A stretch of 64,000 nucleotides of DNA. Source: Papio anubis. Lineage: Eukaryota; Chordata; Mammalia; Primates; Cercopithecidae. Positions 44,731 to 56,792 of this stretch are shown here, piece by piece. The notes beneath the pieces were generated by a model. The model worked only from the letters and a program-made list of their open reading frames with translations, was not told the origin of the DNA and did not search any database. The DNA is taken from assembly GCF_008728515.1 (NCBI RefSeq), contig NC_044981.1:112893702-112957701 (forward strand), written 5' to 3'. The translations under genes were made by a program, and so were the position numbers. Within the stretch, counting starts at the first letter, position 1. The number at the start of each line of letters is the position of its first letter.

Positions 44731-45469
44731 AAAAAAAATTTCTGGCACATTCTATTTACTTTTTTGATTAATATTATTTTCTATCATTTTTATACTTAAG
44801 TGTTCTAAAAATACTGTATTTGGACCAGGAAATAGAGAGAGGAGGAAGAGGGAAGGACCTGGGATAATGTTTTTCTGGTTAGTATTTGGAGGATTAAAGA
44901 AATGACTTGAGTGGAGATTGTCCCAAGCACTTTCTTCCTAATCCCTTAGCCAAAAGGCAAAGAATAATTATTGATCTTATTCTTTCCTTTTACATATTGC
45001 TAAGCAAAGAGAAGTTATGAAATCACATAGCTATAAAAGCCCCGAGTGGTAATGAGTTATGTCAGATAAGTCACCCAGTAATACTTATTTATGGAGCTCT
45101 TACTGTGTGTGCACCCCACCCATCAGTCAGGATAGTGAATCATACCAGACATGGGCTATACCTTTAAGGTAATTAAAAGTTCTTTCTAATAAAGACAGTT
45201 TTAAGAAATCTAAGGCATTGGTCATTGCTCTATTCATTATTGGTAATAATAACAATAACTGGTTTGTATTACAAAGATATGTTTGTGCTTTTTTTTCATT
45301 GAAATGCTACTACACAAATGATAGCTTTATTGTAATTACACATTTCAAACTGTCACAAGATTGCTTTACTGAAAGTATTTAGACATTCATCATAGCTCAT
45401 TTGTCCAAATAATGAAGTATGGTATTTTTTATTTATTTTATTTTATATTCTAATTAAAAAGTAAACTTT

Positions 45470-45670
45470 AATGTCAAAAATGCAAACGTGGGAAGGGCAG
45501 AAAGATCACACACAAGGCTGTCCCTTCACACTTGGAGGGTTGCACATCGGCCGGACAGAGGCACTCCTCACTTCCCAGACAGTGGGGCAGCCGGATAGAG
45601 GACTCCTCACTTCCCACACTGTGAAGCAGCTGGGCAGAAGTGTTCCTCACTTCCCAGACACGGCGGAAGT
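45470..45670. repeat. SVA2-like VNTR, three units of about 40 bp
   Basis: Units start at 45550, 45590 and 45629, each with the form gc(c/t)gg(a/g)(c/t)agag..., then tcctcacttccca. These are the words of the SVA/SVA2 VNTR. About 80 bases of non-repeated sequence before them (45470-45549) may belong to the same element. Monkeys lack true SVA but have the older SVA2 type. Confidence 0.6.
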
Positions 45671-46099
45671 ATGTTGTTATTTACACCAACGGTGATATAA
45701 AGAATCTGGCAGTCTACTTCTCCTTCCTTGAATCACTCATTCTGGTAGCATCCCATTATATTGTAGAGTTTATCTTGTTCAAGATCCTAACTTGGTATTT
45801 CAAAATTATTATCTAGTTTTCACTTCATTCTTTTTATCATTTCAGAAACCCTAACCTACTCCTTTTATTAGCTAGGCCAAGTTCAAGATAGTGCCTTTTT
45901 TTTGAGAATATGTTTCTGGTGACCCTGTACAATTAAAATCTCAAATATTTCAACATTGATTTTCTCACAGGAATAAATGTTAAATAGGATTGATGCATTC
46001 TTGGAGCACATAATATAATCACTGGGGTATATTTTTGCTTATAAGCATGAAAAACAAAAGCATAATTATGTGGTCATATTTTCTTATCACATAAGACTT

Positions 46100-46718
46100 C
46101 CGGCCAGGCATGGTGGCTCACGCCTGTATCCTAGCACTTTGGGAGGCCAAGGCGTGTGGATCACTTGAGGCCAGGCATTCGAGACCAGCCTGGCCAACAT
46201 GGTGAAACCCCAAGTCTACAAAAAATACAAAAAAAACATTAGCTGGGCCTGGTGGTGCATTCCTGTGGTCCCAGCTACTTGGGTGGCTGAGGTAGGGGAA
46301 TCATCACTTGAACCTGGGAGGCAGAGGTTGCAGTGATCTCACTCCAGCCTGGGCGACACAGCAAGACTCTGCCTTTAAAAAAAAAAAAAGAAAACTTCTG
46401 GCTGGGTATGATGGTTCACACTTGTAATTCCGGTGCTCTGGGATGCCAAGGCCAGGAGGATTGCCTGAGGCCAGGAGTTCAAGTCCAGCCTGGGCAACAT
46501 AATGAGACCCTGTCTGTACAAAAAAATTAAAAATTAAAAATCAGCCAGATATGGTGGCATATGCTTGTAGTCCCCAACTACTTAGGAGGCTGAGGTGGGA
46601 GAATCACTCAAACCCAGGAGATTGGGACTGCAATGAGTTATGGTTGGTTGTACCACTGCACTGCAGCCTGGGCAACAGAGCAAGACCCTGTCCCTAGTGG
46701 AAAAAAAAAAAAAGACTC
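46100..46718 (+). mobile_element. Two forward Alus
   Basis: 46103-46389 lacks about 20 bases of the right arm near 'gtgatctcactccagcctgg'. 46400-46713 is older and J-like. Confidence 0.87.
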
Positions 46719-46913
46719 CCATTCCAGAGTTACTGATTTGAGCGTGCTTTTTTTCACACTGGCACTAACACCTCCACTTAATGAATGCTTGATGTTTCTA
46801 TAGATGTAAAAAATATTTTAAAACATAGCAATAAATATTAAAATATAAAAGTTAGCATAGTAATCACCAAAATCACAAGGCGGAAATTCTAGTGCATTTA
46901 ACAAGAATATGGG

Positions 46914-47205
46914 CCAGGCGCGGTGGCTCACATCTGTAATCCCAGCACTTCAGGTGGGTAGATCACTTGAGGTCAGGAGTTCGAGACCAACCTGGCCAAA
47001 AAGGCAAAACCTTTTATATATTAGCTAAAAAAATATAAATTAGCCAGGCATGGTGGTGGGCTCCTGTAAATGGTAGCTTCTCTGGGGGCTGAAGCAGGAG
47101 CTTGAACCCGGGAGGCGGAGATTGCAGTGACCTGAGATCACGCCACTGCACTCCAACCCCAGGCAAGAGCAAGGCTCCGTCTGAAAAAAAAAAGAAAAAG
47201 AAAAA
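46914..47205 (+). mobile_element. Alu with small deletions
   Basis: Forward Alu, ggccaggcgcggtggctcac. It lacks part of the left arm after 'agcacttcagg' and the usual 'tctctactaaaaatac'. Confidence 0.87.
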
Positions 47206-47924
47206 TGATTCCCACAATATTGGAAAAGGGTAGTGGGTGATAATTTTCTTACCAACAGAGGTGTTACTGCTGTGTAATAATAGCATAAATACATGTAGAG
47301 TTCACTTGACTTAACCAGTTTTAAAATTGAACACTCCCTGATTAATTTTAACCTAGGTGATTTCTATTATTTTACATTTGCACATACTTGGTTTAACAAC
47401 AATCTAAATAATAATGCTTTTAGCAAGATAGTGATTCAGTTTATATAATTACGATTAGCTCAACGTCTTAAAGATTTCAGAGCCTGGGACTCTTAGGAAT
47501 GTCTTGAATTTTACTTCTTGGCAACATGATCTAGCACAGGTGTCATATTGTTGCCTAGGAAACGGGGTCGAGGAAGGCCAGTACCTAGATCAGGCAGGCA
47601 TGGCAAAATTTTTATAGCAACCCTTGTTGCTTCCAACAAAATCAGTAACTTTTTCCAAGAAAACGAGAAATGACCTTGGGTAGTCAATAAGTTCTTACCA
47701 CATCCTTTCTTTGGTTGGTTTCACATTCTTCTCTTATCATTTCACATAGGAGGATCATCTGTCAGTAGCCTGTTCACCCGTTAGTCTTACTAAGCCATTT
47801 CTCATTTAAAAATGTCATTTGAAATGCTGAATCCTCTAGGACAAGTAAGTAGTTGCCTCCCTCTTGAAAAACGCATGTCAGCATACTTTCTGCATGATAC
47901 TGAGTAATTTATGTTTACATGAAA

Positions 47925-48145
47925 CATAAAGTACAAGGAGTGGAAGAGAGCAGCCAACATTTTAGCTCCAGGCACTGTGCTTGGTACTTTACGTGTTTTC
48001 TTATTTAAACCGCACATCAACCCTGTGAGCCTATTACAGGCAAAGAAACTGAGCCTCTGAAATGTGAAATAACTTGCCAGGTGTCACTCTACTTTACAGA
48101 GCTGCTGGAACTCAAACCCACATCCGTCTGATTCCAAATCCTCTT
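47925..48145 (+). repeat. MIR element, nearly full
   Basis: 'ccaggcactgtgcttggtac', 'accctgtgagcctattacag', 'caaagaaactgagcctctga', 'aacttgccaggtgtcactct' and 'gctggaactcaaacccacat' follow the MIR consensus order. Confidence 0.75.
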
Positions 48146-48364
48146 TTTTTTTTCATCTTACTATATGGCCTCCTGAAGTCTTCATCACATGATCATATAT
48201 AGTCTAAGTATCTTCTTTTGTCTTATATTTGCATTCCTGTAATATAGTTCTCTGAAAACGTAATCTGTAAGAGGAAAAGAGCCAGAACTGCTATACACAA
48301 CGGCAGTGTGCTTAATAAAATACTCATATAAAAAGTCATGTTTTGTTTTTTTTGTTTGTTTGTT

Positions 48365-48645
48365 TTTGTTTTTGAGATGGAGTTTTACTCTTGTTGCCCA
48401 GGCTGGAGTGCAGTGGCATGATTTGTACTCACTGCAACCTCCACCTCCTGGGTTCTCCTGCCTCAGCCTCCCAAATAGCTGCGATTATAAACGTGTACCA
48501 CCCAGACAATTTTCTGTTTTTAGTAGAGATGGGGTTTTACCATGTTGGTCAGGCTGGTCTGGAGCTTGTGACCTCAGGTGATCTATCCACCTCGGCCTCC
48601 CGAAGTGCTGGGATTACAGGTGTGAGCCACCACACTAAGCCCAAA
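48365..48645 (-). mobile_element. Alu
   Basis: Reverse Alu with several short deletions (for example 'gggttctcctgcctcagcc'). Confidence 0.88.
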
Positions 48646-48721
48646 AGAGTTGTTTCTGATGTTTTTATTACTACCTTTTTAACAATCTGATAGTCTCTGA
48701 TTGTTTATATAAGAATTAGAA

Positions 48722-49046
48722 GGCTGGGAGCGGTGGCTCACGCCTGTAATCTCAGCACTTTGGGAGGCTGAGGTGGGCAGATCACCTGAGGTGACTCAGA
48801 CCAGCGTGGCCAACATGGTGAGTTTGAGACCAGCCTGGCCAACATGGTGAAACACTGTCTCTACTAAAAATACAAAAAATAAACCAGGCATGGTGGCGCG
48901 CGCCTGTAATCCCAGCTACTTGGGAGGCTGAGGCAGGAGAATCGCTTGAGCCCAGGAGGTGGAGGTTGTAGTGAGCCAAGATCGCACCATTGCACTCCAG
49001 CTTGGGCAACAAGAGCGAAACTCCATCTCAGAAAAAAAAAAAAAAA
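48722..49046 (+). mobile_element. Alu with internal partial duplication
   Basis: 'agaccagcgtggccaacatg' (about 48798) recurs at once as 'agaccagcctggccaacatg' (48828), an in-element repeat of about 30 bases. Confidence 0.88.
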
Positions 49047-49245
49047 GAATTAAAAATAATCAGAATCATGTTGCTATGATTGTACCCAAAGAAGTTGTTA
49101 ATCCTAATTCAAGCCAACAATGGTGTATTGAAAAAATAAAAATTTAAAAACACTTTTAAGAAATACGTTAATCCTAGAAGGAAATAGAAATATGTTACTT
49201 AAAGATGAAAATGCTAAAGAAACATTTGGAAGATTAGAGGGTTTT

Positions 49246-49260
49246 GTTTTCTTTCTTTCC

Positions 49261-49356
<96 letters not shown>

Positions 49357-49404
49357 CTCTCTCTTTCTCTTTCTTTTCTTTCTTTCTTTTTTTTTTTTTT
49401 TTTT
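49246..49404. repeat. Polypyrimidine microsatellite (TTTC)n(TC)n(TTTC)n
   Basis: About 150 bases of almost pure pyrimidine: (TTTC) blocks, a (TC)n core of roughly 15 units at 49301-49328, and (TTTC)/(TC) again. It borders the poly-T of the next Alu. Frames through it are not genes. Confidence 0.93.
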
Positions 49405-49688
49405 CCCCAAGACAGCATCTCGCTCTGTTGCCCAGGCTGGAATACAGTGGTCATCTCAGCTCTCTGCAATCTCCACCTCCCGGGTTCAAACAACTCAAAC
49501 AATTCTCATGTCTCAGCCTCCTGAGTAGCTGGAATTACAAGCATGTGCCAGCACACCCGGCTAATTTTTGTGTTTTTTTGCAGAGACTGCGTTTCACCAC
49601 GTTGGTCAGGCTGGTCTCGAACTTCTGGTCTTAAGTGATCTGCCCAACTCGGCCTCCCAAAGTGGCTTGAGCCACTGTGTCTGGCCTG
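49385..49688 (-). mobile_element. Alu
   Basis: Reverse Alu, caagacagcatctcgctctg to cttgagccactgtgtctggc, with a duplicated 'caactcaaacaattc' and a deletion before 'cttgagcc'. Confidence 0.88.
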
Positions 49689-49863
49689 TTTAAGTTGAGA
49701 TTTTGTGTGGGGTTTTTAGTAACTACAAACAGAACATTAATATCATGGTTTGGGGCCCTGTTCTTCATAATTATGGATTTCTCTAGTGGAACTCATAGTG
49801 TTCTTTCCCTTGCATTATTATAAGATTGAAATTTTGTTTCTTTTTTTTTAAACTTCGTATCAG

Positions 49864-50011
49864 GATATGGTTATACAAGCTCTTCAGAAAACTAACAACA
49901 GAAGTATAGAAGCAGCAATTGAATTCATTAGTAAAATGAGTTACCAAGATGCTCGACGAGAGCAGATGGCTGCAGCAGCTGCCAGACCTATTAATGCCAG
50001 CATGAAACCAG
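49864..50011 (+). CDS. LATS1: LATS1 exon 3, residues 117-165 plus one base
   Basis: Acceptor ..cttcgtatcag|GATATGG, donor AAACCAG|gtgatt. The frame reads DMVIQALQKTNNRSIEAAIE and FISKMSYQDARREQMAAAAA, completing the UBA domain (about residues 100-141) begun in exon 2. It leaves phase 1 (G|GG, Gly166) to match exon 4. Ala in YQDARRE is Pro in human as I recall. The UBA fold in LATS kinases binds ubiquitin and affects stability. Confidence 0.97.
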
Positions 50012-50279
50012 GTGATTAATCAAATATTTTATTGTCTCATCTCTTCTTTTACTGTGTAGCTTAAAAATACTGAAGTCTATCAAATCTTTCTTCTTAGAAA
50101 TTATAAAAGCATCCCAGTAAATGAAAGTCTCAAATTAAAATAATGTTATAATGTTATCCCAAAATGAATTTAAGGATGGGGTCCTCACATTTAAAAGTTA
50201 AAAGATAATTCTGGTAAGCAGCAGTCTAGATTAAGATCTATTTGATTGGTAATACTGCAGTGGAAATACATCTATTTTC

Positions 50280-50930
50280 CCTCCAAATCCTATCATTCAG
50301 ACTACTCTTTTTTATTTTTATACATTTTTTTCATATTATGAGAGTAAAATATGATCAACATAGAATATTTAGAAAGCAAATAAAAACATTGTTGTTAATA
50401 ACAATATTTTGCTGTATTTTGTTTCCCAGTATTTTTTCCTATGGGAAACCGGAATAGGTTTATCTATGCATATTTTGATTCTTGTTGTTTAAGCAAAAAA
50501 TGGGATCATACTAAAACCTACTTTTTTCACTTAATATACCATGTACAATTTTACTTGTTATTAAGTTTTCTACAGAATAATTTTAATAGCTGCATTAAAA
50601 TAGACTTATTTGCTGACTGCAGTGGCTCACACCTATAATCTCAATACTCTGAGAGACTGATGCGGGAGGATTGCCTCAGCCCGGGTGATCCTGCCACTGC
50701 ACTCCAGCCTGGGCAACAGAGCTAGACCCTGTCTCAAAACAAACGAACAAACAAAAAAGATGTATCATATACTTTATTTAACTAATCTCCCATTTTTGGA
50801 CATCAGCTTTGTTTCCTTTTATATTTGCCATTATAGACAGCACTGTAGTAATTATCCTTATAGCTAGATCTTTGTGTATACCTAATGATTTCCTAAAAGT
50901 AAGTTTTAGAAAACTTAAAAAACGTTAAGG
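50280..50930 (+). repeat. L1M-type 3' fragment split by an Alu
   Basis: 'aaaatgggatcatactaaaa', 'cacttaatataccatgtaca' and 'tttttggacatcagctttgt' follow the old L1 3' end. A shortened forward Alu (about 50611-50757; middle missing) interrupts it. Confidence 0.55.
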
Positions 50931-50984
50931 CTTTTCATAGATATTGCTGTCTAGAAAGGTAGTACCAATTTATTATTTTATTTT

Positions 50985-52076
50985 TTATTTTTTTGAGATG
51001 GGGTTTCACTCTGTTGCTCAGGCTGGAATACAGTGGCATGATCTCAGCTCACTGTAACCTCTGCATCCCAAGTTCAAGCAGTTCTCCTGCCTCAGCCTCC
51101 GAAGTAGCTGGGATTACAGGTGCCTGCCACCATACCCGGCTAATTTTTTGTATTTTTGGTAGAGACGGGGTTTCCATGTTGGCTCAGCTGGTCTCAAACT
51201 CTTGATCTCAAGTGATCCGCCTGCCTTAGCCTCCCAAAGTGGTGGGATTACAGGCGTGAGCCACCGCGCCCAACCAGTAGTACCAATTTATATTCTCCCT
51301 ATCAGTTTCCTATGAGAATGCCTATGTTTGTAAAGCCTCGGTATTATTATTTTTGTCTGTTTAATGGTTATGGAAACACTGTCTTATTTTACATTTGCAT
51401 TTCTTTGATCACTGCATTTGTTTATTGGTTTGCTTTGGTGTTTGTTTATTTGTTTTTGAGACTCACTCTGTCACCCAGGCCGGAGTGCAGTGGCGCGATC
51501 TTGGCTCACTGCAACCTCCACCCCCCCGGGTCTGAGTGATTCTCCTGCTGCAGCCTCCCGAGTAGCTGGGATTACAGGCACCTGCCACCATGACCAGCTA
51601 ATTTTTGTATTTTTAGTAGAGATGGAGTTTCACCATCTTGGCCATGCTGGTCTTGAACTCCTGACCTCGTGATCTACCTGCCTTGGCCTCCCGAAGTGCT
51701 GGGATTACAGATGTGAGCCACCACTCCTGGCCTATTAGTTATTTTTTAAGTGCCATTTTACCTCTTTTAATTTTGTCTTTTTTTTTTTTTTTCCTTTGAG
51801 ACGGAGTCTTGTCACCCAGACTGGAGTGCAGTGGTGCGATCTTGGCTCACTACAACCTCTTCCTCCCGGGTTCAAGCAATTCTTCTGCCTCAGCCTCCAG
51901 AGTAGCTAGGGTTACAGGTGCACACCGCCTTGCCTGTCTAATTTTTGTATTTTTAGTAGAGACGGAGTTTCACCATGTTGGTCAGGCTGGTCTCAAACTC
52001 CTGACCTTGTTATCTGCCCACCTCAGCCTCCTGAAGTGCTGGGATTATAGGTGTGAGCCACTGCACCTGGCCTGTC
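50985..52076 (-). mobile_element. Three reverse Alus
   Basis: 50985-51276, 51450-51735 and 51778-52075. The spacers are L1M-like (51277-51449: cttattttacatttgcattt). Confidence 0.9.
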
Positions 52077-52097
52077 TTTGTCTTTTAAAAATTGATA

Positions 52098-52400
52098 CCC
52101 GGCACAGTGGCTTACACCTGTAATCCCAGCACTTTGGGAGGCCAAGGCGGGGCGGATCACCTGAGGTCAGGAGTTAGAGACCAACCTGACCAACATGGAG
52201 AAACCCTACTAAAAATAAAAAATTAGCTGGGCGTGGTGGCACATGTCTCTAATCTCAGCTACTCGAGAGGCTGAGGCAGGAGAATTGCTTGAATCTGGGA
52301 AGCGGAGGTTGCAGTGAGCTGAGATCTCACCATTGCACTCCAGCCTGGGCAAAAAGAGCGAAACTCCATCTCAAAAAAAAAAAAAAGAAAAGAAAAAGAA
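52098..52400 (+). mobile_element. Alu
   Basis: Forward Alu missing its first bases (cccggcacagtggcttacac), with a tail of A14 then gaaaagaaaaag. Confidence 0.9.
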
Positions 52401-53629
52401 TTGATTTATAAGAGGGCTATAGTCATTCTTCCTATTCAACACGTTTTTATTGATCATCCACTGTTTCAGGCTCTTTGCTCTGCATTGGGTAAGTTCTTGC
52501 CCTTTTGTGGACCTTACCTAGTAAGGGAGATCAAATAATCACCCAGATACCTGTAGAATTAGAGCTATATATGGTGTGAATGAAGAGAGGAGAGTTACGT
52601 GGTACTGTGGACTCATATAATAGTGGGATTTTTTCTTTTTTTTTTTAACCGCATCAAGAAGATCAGAAAAGCCCTTCCTAACAAACTGGTAATAAAGCTG
52701 GTATCTGAAGAAGTACAGAGTTAGTGGGAATGGGATTAGTGAGTGTCCCTATGCATGGCTGCTTTGGCAGATTTTGATGCCACAAAAAAAAATGAAAATG
52801 CTTGGAGCACTGAAAACAGGATTGTGACATGTGACTGGAAAAGTCCATAGGGGACTGACTCTGCATAGGGGCCTGACTCTGTTTATTAATTTTATCCTAA
52901 GAGCAGCAGAAAGGTGTAGAAGTGTTTCAGGCAGGGTAATAACATTATTAGATTTGTATTTCAGAAAGATGGCTGCAGTGGATGAGAATGGGTTAGAGAG
53001 GAGCGAGGATAGATATGAGGACAGGTGTGATAGGAAATACAGTAGTTTGTGAGGGTAATTTGGACTTGGGCAAAAGCAGTGAAGAAAATGAATGAATTAA
53101 GAGGGATGGGAGTGGTAAAACTGACAAGGACTTGGTAATAGATTACATATGGTACGTGATGATAGAAGGGGATAACTCTTAGGTTTTTGGCTTAGAAAAA
53201 TAAATGGATGATAATACCTGACATTAAGAAAGGGAATGTTAAAAGATAATAGAATTTAGGTGGGAAAGATGGTAAATCTGGCTGTAGTTTTCCAAGTGGA
53301 GATGTCAAGTAGGGAGCTGGGTATGTATGTATGAGCCGGGCATATGAAATAGGTCACCTAAGGGATGTTACATAGATCAAAATAGTAAGATGGCCTGCAA
53401 CCAAGCTTATTATTTAATAGCTAGTAGGAAGGGGTAAACCTGCAAAGGGGACAGAGAAGAAATAGGTGAAAAGGAAGAAAACCAGTAAGGTTTTCAGTGT
53501 TTTGGGAGCCACAGTAAGAGAACATTTCATGGAGGGGAGGGAATGGTCAAAATGCCAAATACTGCTAAGAAAGAGATATTGACCAAGATGAGAACTAAAA
53601 AATAATCTTGTTGACTTTAGTGACATGGT

Positions 53630-54000
53630 GTTTTAGTTTGCTAGGGCTGCCATAACAAAATAACACAGACTGGGTGGCTTAAACAATTAAGATTTATTTG
53701 AGTGCTGGAGACTAGAAGTCCACGATTAGTTACTGGCAGGTCTAGTTTCTTCTGAGGCCGCTCTCCTTGGCTTGCAGATGGCCACCACCTTGCTGTGTCC
53801 TCATATGTTTGTCCCTCTGCATGTGCATGTGTCTTGAGTCTCCGTCTCCATGTCCAGATTTTCTCTTACAGGGATACAGGTCATACTGCATTAGGACCCA
53901 CCCTAGTGATCTAATTTAATCTTGATTACCAAATACAGTCACATCTTATATTACTGGTGGTTATGACTTCAGCATATGGATTGGGGGTTTAGCAAATGAG
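53630..54000 (+). mobile_element. MLT1-like MaLR LTR
   Basis: 'ttttagtttgctagggctgc', 'cataacaaaataacacagac', 'gactagaagtccacgattag' and 'taccaaatacagtcacatct' match the MLT1-type LTR in order. Confidence 0.7.
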
Positions 54001-54255
54001 GTAACTTGTCATGTCATGGGAGCATAATTCAGATTGGAGTGGGTTGAGGACTAAACAGGATATGTAGTAGTAAAAAAAAAAAAAGGTATACCTTCAAGAA
54101 GTGTTTCTGGAGGAGAGAGTGAAGACATTAGCAAGAGTAGTGCTTCTCAAACCATCTATGGTGAAGACCTTTGATTTTTCAAATTTCCAATTCATCATGA
54201 ATTCAATTCATAATTTTATAAATACAATAAATTATTAGAAAATGAAAATTTAAGT

Positions 54256-55190
54256 GCCAGGCATTGTGGCTCACACTTGTAATCACAGCACTTTGGGAGG
54301 CTGAGGTGGGAGGATCGCTTCAGCTCAGGAGTTTGAGACCAGCCTGGGCATCATGGTGAAACCCCAGCTCTACAAAAAATTATCCAGGTGTGATGGCATG
54401 TGCCTGTAGTCCCACCTACTCAGAGGCTGAGGTGGGAGGATTGCTTGTGCCTAGAAGGTTAAGGCTGCAGTGAGCTGTGATTGCACCACTGCACTCCAGC
54501 CTGGGCAATAGAGTGAGCCCCTTTCTCAAAAAAAAAAAAAAAGAAAGTTAAAATTTTAAATGACATAAAAATACAAGTTTAGGGCTGGACACGGTGGCTC
54601 ACGCCAGTAATCCCAGCACTTTGGGAAGCCAAGGCGGGCGGATCACGAGGTGAGGAGATTGAGACCATCCTGGCTAACACGGTGAAATCCCGTCTCTACT
54701 AAAAATACAAAAAATTAGCCAGACATGGTGGCGAACGCCTGTAGTCCCAGCTGCTCGGGAGACTGAGGCAGGAGAATGGCGTGAACCCGGGAGGCGGAGC
54801 TTGCAGTGAGCTGAGATCACGCCACTGCCCTCGAGCCTGGGTGACAGAGCGAGATTCTGTCTCAGAAAATAATAATAATAGTAATAAGTTTAGGCTGGGC
54901 ACAGTGGCTTACACCTGTAATCCCAGCACTTTGGGAGGCTGGGGCGGGTGGATCACCTGAGGTTGGGAGTTTGAGACCAGCCTGACCAACATGGAGAAAC
55001 CCTGCCCCTACTAAAATCTACTAAAAATACAAAATTAGCTGGGCATGGTGGCGCATGCCTGTAATTGCAGCTACTGGGGAGGCGGAGGCAGAAGAATCAC
55101 TTAAACTTGGGAGGCGGAGATTGCAGTGAGCCATTGCAGTCCAGCCTGGGCAACAAGAGCAAAACTCCATCTCAAAAAAAAAAAAAAAAA
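54256..55190 (+). mobile_element. Three forward Alus
   Basis: 54256-54543 (J-like), 54583-54865 (AluY-like, with an aataataatagtaataag tail) and 54893-55190 (S-like, with a duplicated 'ctactaaaatctactaaaaa'). Confidence 0.9.
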
Positions 55191-55955
55191 GAAAAGGAAT
55201 ATATATATATATGTTTAAATAGTTTATCATTGTATTTAACAGAATAAGTTTATTCTGTCAAATTTCTATAAATGTTTCTCAATCCTCACTCTCCGTTTCC
55301 ATACTTAATCTCATGTCAGTTTGTGATATATCTTATGTCAGTTTGTGGACCAGATAACACTTTGAGGTAGAGCTGTATATATGGGAGTGGAAGGAGAGTC
55401 GTCGTCTTATTATTTTTTTAAGTAGAGACTTAAACATGTTTAAAAGATAATTGGAAGACTCCAGTTAAGAGGATGAAATTAAATATTCAAGAGATACTTG
55501 AGGATCAAGCAAGCTTCCTGAGAAACCAGGAGGAATAGGATCCAAAGCATAGCATGAGGGAATATTAGCCTTAGATAGAGGAACAGCCATTTTTCTCTAA
55601 CAGCAGCAAATGGGCCTGGGTTAGGTAGGGAAGCTAAGGGAGTCCTTTCTGATGCCTGCTGTTTTCTCTGAAATAGAAAACCAAGTTATTTTCTTAGAGT
55701 AATGAGTGAGGAATGGGGCAGGCAATTTGAGGAGACTGAGGACTGGCAATAGTGAAGACTATAGAAAGAGTTTCCTGGTGGTGCTGAGGCCATCCAAGGA
55801 TGCTGATCCTAAATTATAGTAGAATCAGTTTGCCCATTGCATCACTTTTTCTTTTAAGTGTTAAAAGCAACAACAAAAAAAGATAGCTGGAATTATCCCT
55901 GACTGGAGTTTCACTAAACAAGTACAAAATAAGATCGATAATATTGCTAAAAGGG

Positions 55956-56005
55956 TATTTTTTTTTTTTTTTTTTGAGACAGGTGTGAGCCACCGTGCCC
56001 AACCT
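55956..56005 (-). mobile_element. Minimal Alu: only its two ends
   Basis: Poly-T plus 'gagacag' is joined directly to 'gtgtgagccaccgtgcccaacc'. About 250 internal bases are absent. Confidence 0.8.
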
Positions 56006-56792
56006 GAAAGGTTAATTTAAATCCTTAATCAGAGCATACTCCTCCTCTGTCTTTATCGGCTTCTTATTCTTCCAAATTCCTTGTCCATGACCTGGCTACC
56101 TCTTAGATCCCATCTAATACTACTTTTTCCTTCTCGTTTACTGTTCTACAGCCATACTGGGTTTATTTTGTTCTTGGAAAATACCAAGCTCCCACTTCAG
56201 GACCTTTATGCAGTCTTTTTTTTTTTTTTTTTTTGAGACAAAGTTTTGCTCTGTAGCCCAGACTGGAGTGCCATGGCGCTATCTTGGCTCACTGCAACCT
56301 CTGCCTCCCGGGTTCCAGTGATTCTCCTGTCTCAGCCTCCCGGGTAGCTGAGATTACAGGCATGTGCCACCACACCCAGCTAATTTTTGTATTTTTAGTA
56401 GAGACGGGGTTTCACCATGTTGGCCAGGCTGGTCTTGAACTCCTGACATCAGGTGATCCGCCCACCTCGGCCTCCTAAAGTGCTAGGATTACAGGCGTGA
56501 GCCACCGCGCCTGGCCTGTGCAGTTTGAACTCATATATTATCCCTCAGAGGAGCCCTTATCCCTTTCTATCCTCTCGTTACTCTCTATCATTTGATGCCG
56601 TTTATCTTTCATTCACAGAGCATTTATCATTCCCTGAAGTTACCTCGTTTATTTATTCACCTGCTTCGTGTCTGGCTCCTCCTTCGAGAATGTCGGTCCC
56701 ATGGGCCAGGGATGTTCTGTTTACCAATATCATTGGAATGCTTAGAGCAGTGCGTGGCATATAGTTGATGCTCTATAAATATTTAATGAATG
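56006..56792 (+). repeat. Sense L2-like LINE 3' end split by an Alu
   Basis: 'ttccttgtccatgacctggc', 'cagccatactgggtttattt' and 'cttcaggacctttatgcagt', then after the Alu (56217-56517) 'gagcatttatcattccctga', 'ggccagggatgttctgttta' and 'ggcatatagttgatgctcta', ending in aatatttaatgaatg, the L2 terminus. Confidence 0.7.
56217..56518 (-). mobile_element. Alu
   Basis: Complete reverse Alu within L2. 'gcagt' before the poly-T (56211) and after the element (56520) is the likely target duplication. Confidence 0.9.

Larger units (their letters stand above)
42824..49863 (+). other. LATS1: LATS1 intron 2
   Basis: GT-AG intron of 7.0 kb, with phase 0 at both ends. Non-repeat stretches with no gene: 42824-43320, 43662-43852, 44141-44434, 44731-45470, 45671-46100, 47206-47925, 48146-48360, 49048-49240 and 49691-49863. 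Repeats are listed separately. Confidence 0.85.
52435..55850 (-). repeat. Long antisense L2-like LINE with later insertions
   Basis: On the plus strand this reads as the reverse of an L2 3' half. It begins with 'gtttttattgatcatccact ... tgcattgggtaa', continues 'gaagatcagaaaagcccttc ... aactggtaataaagctggta', 'agaaagatggctgcagtgga', 'ttttccaagtggagatgtca' and 'aatggtcaaaatgccaaata', and goes on at 55360-55800. It is interrupted by an MLT1 LTR (53630-54000) and three Alus (54256-55190). Assigned from memory of the consensus. Confidence 0.5.

Noticed and set aside
49104..49528. Low-complexity frames rich in Ser/Phe/Leu or Glu/Lys/Arg
   Set aside because: They are translations of the (TTTC)n(TC)n microsatellite and the adjoining Alu.
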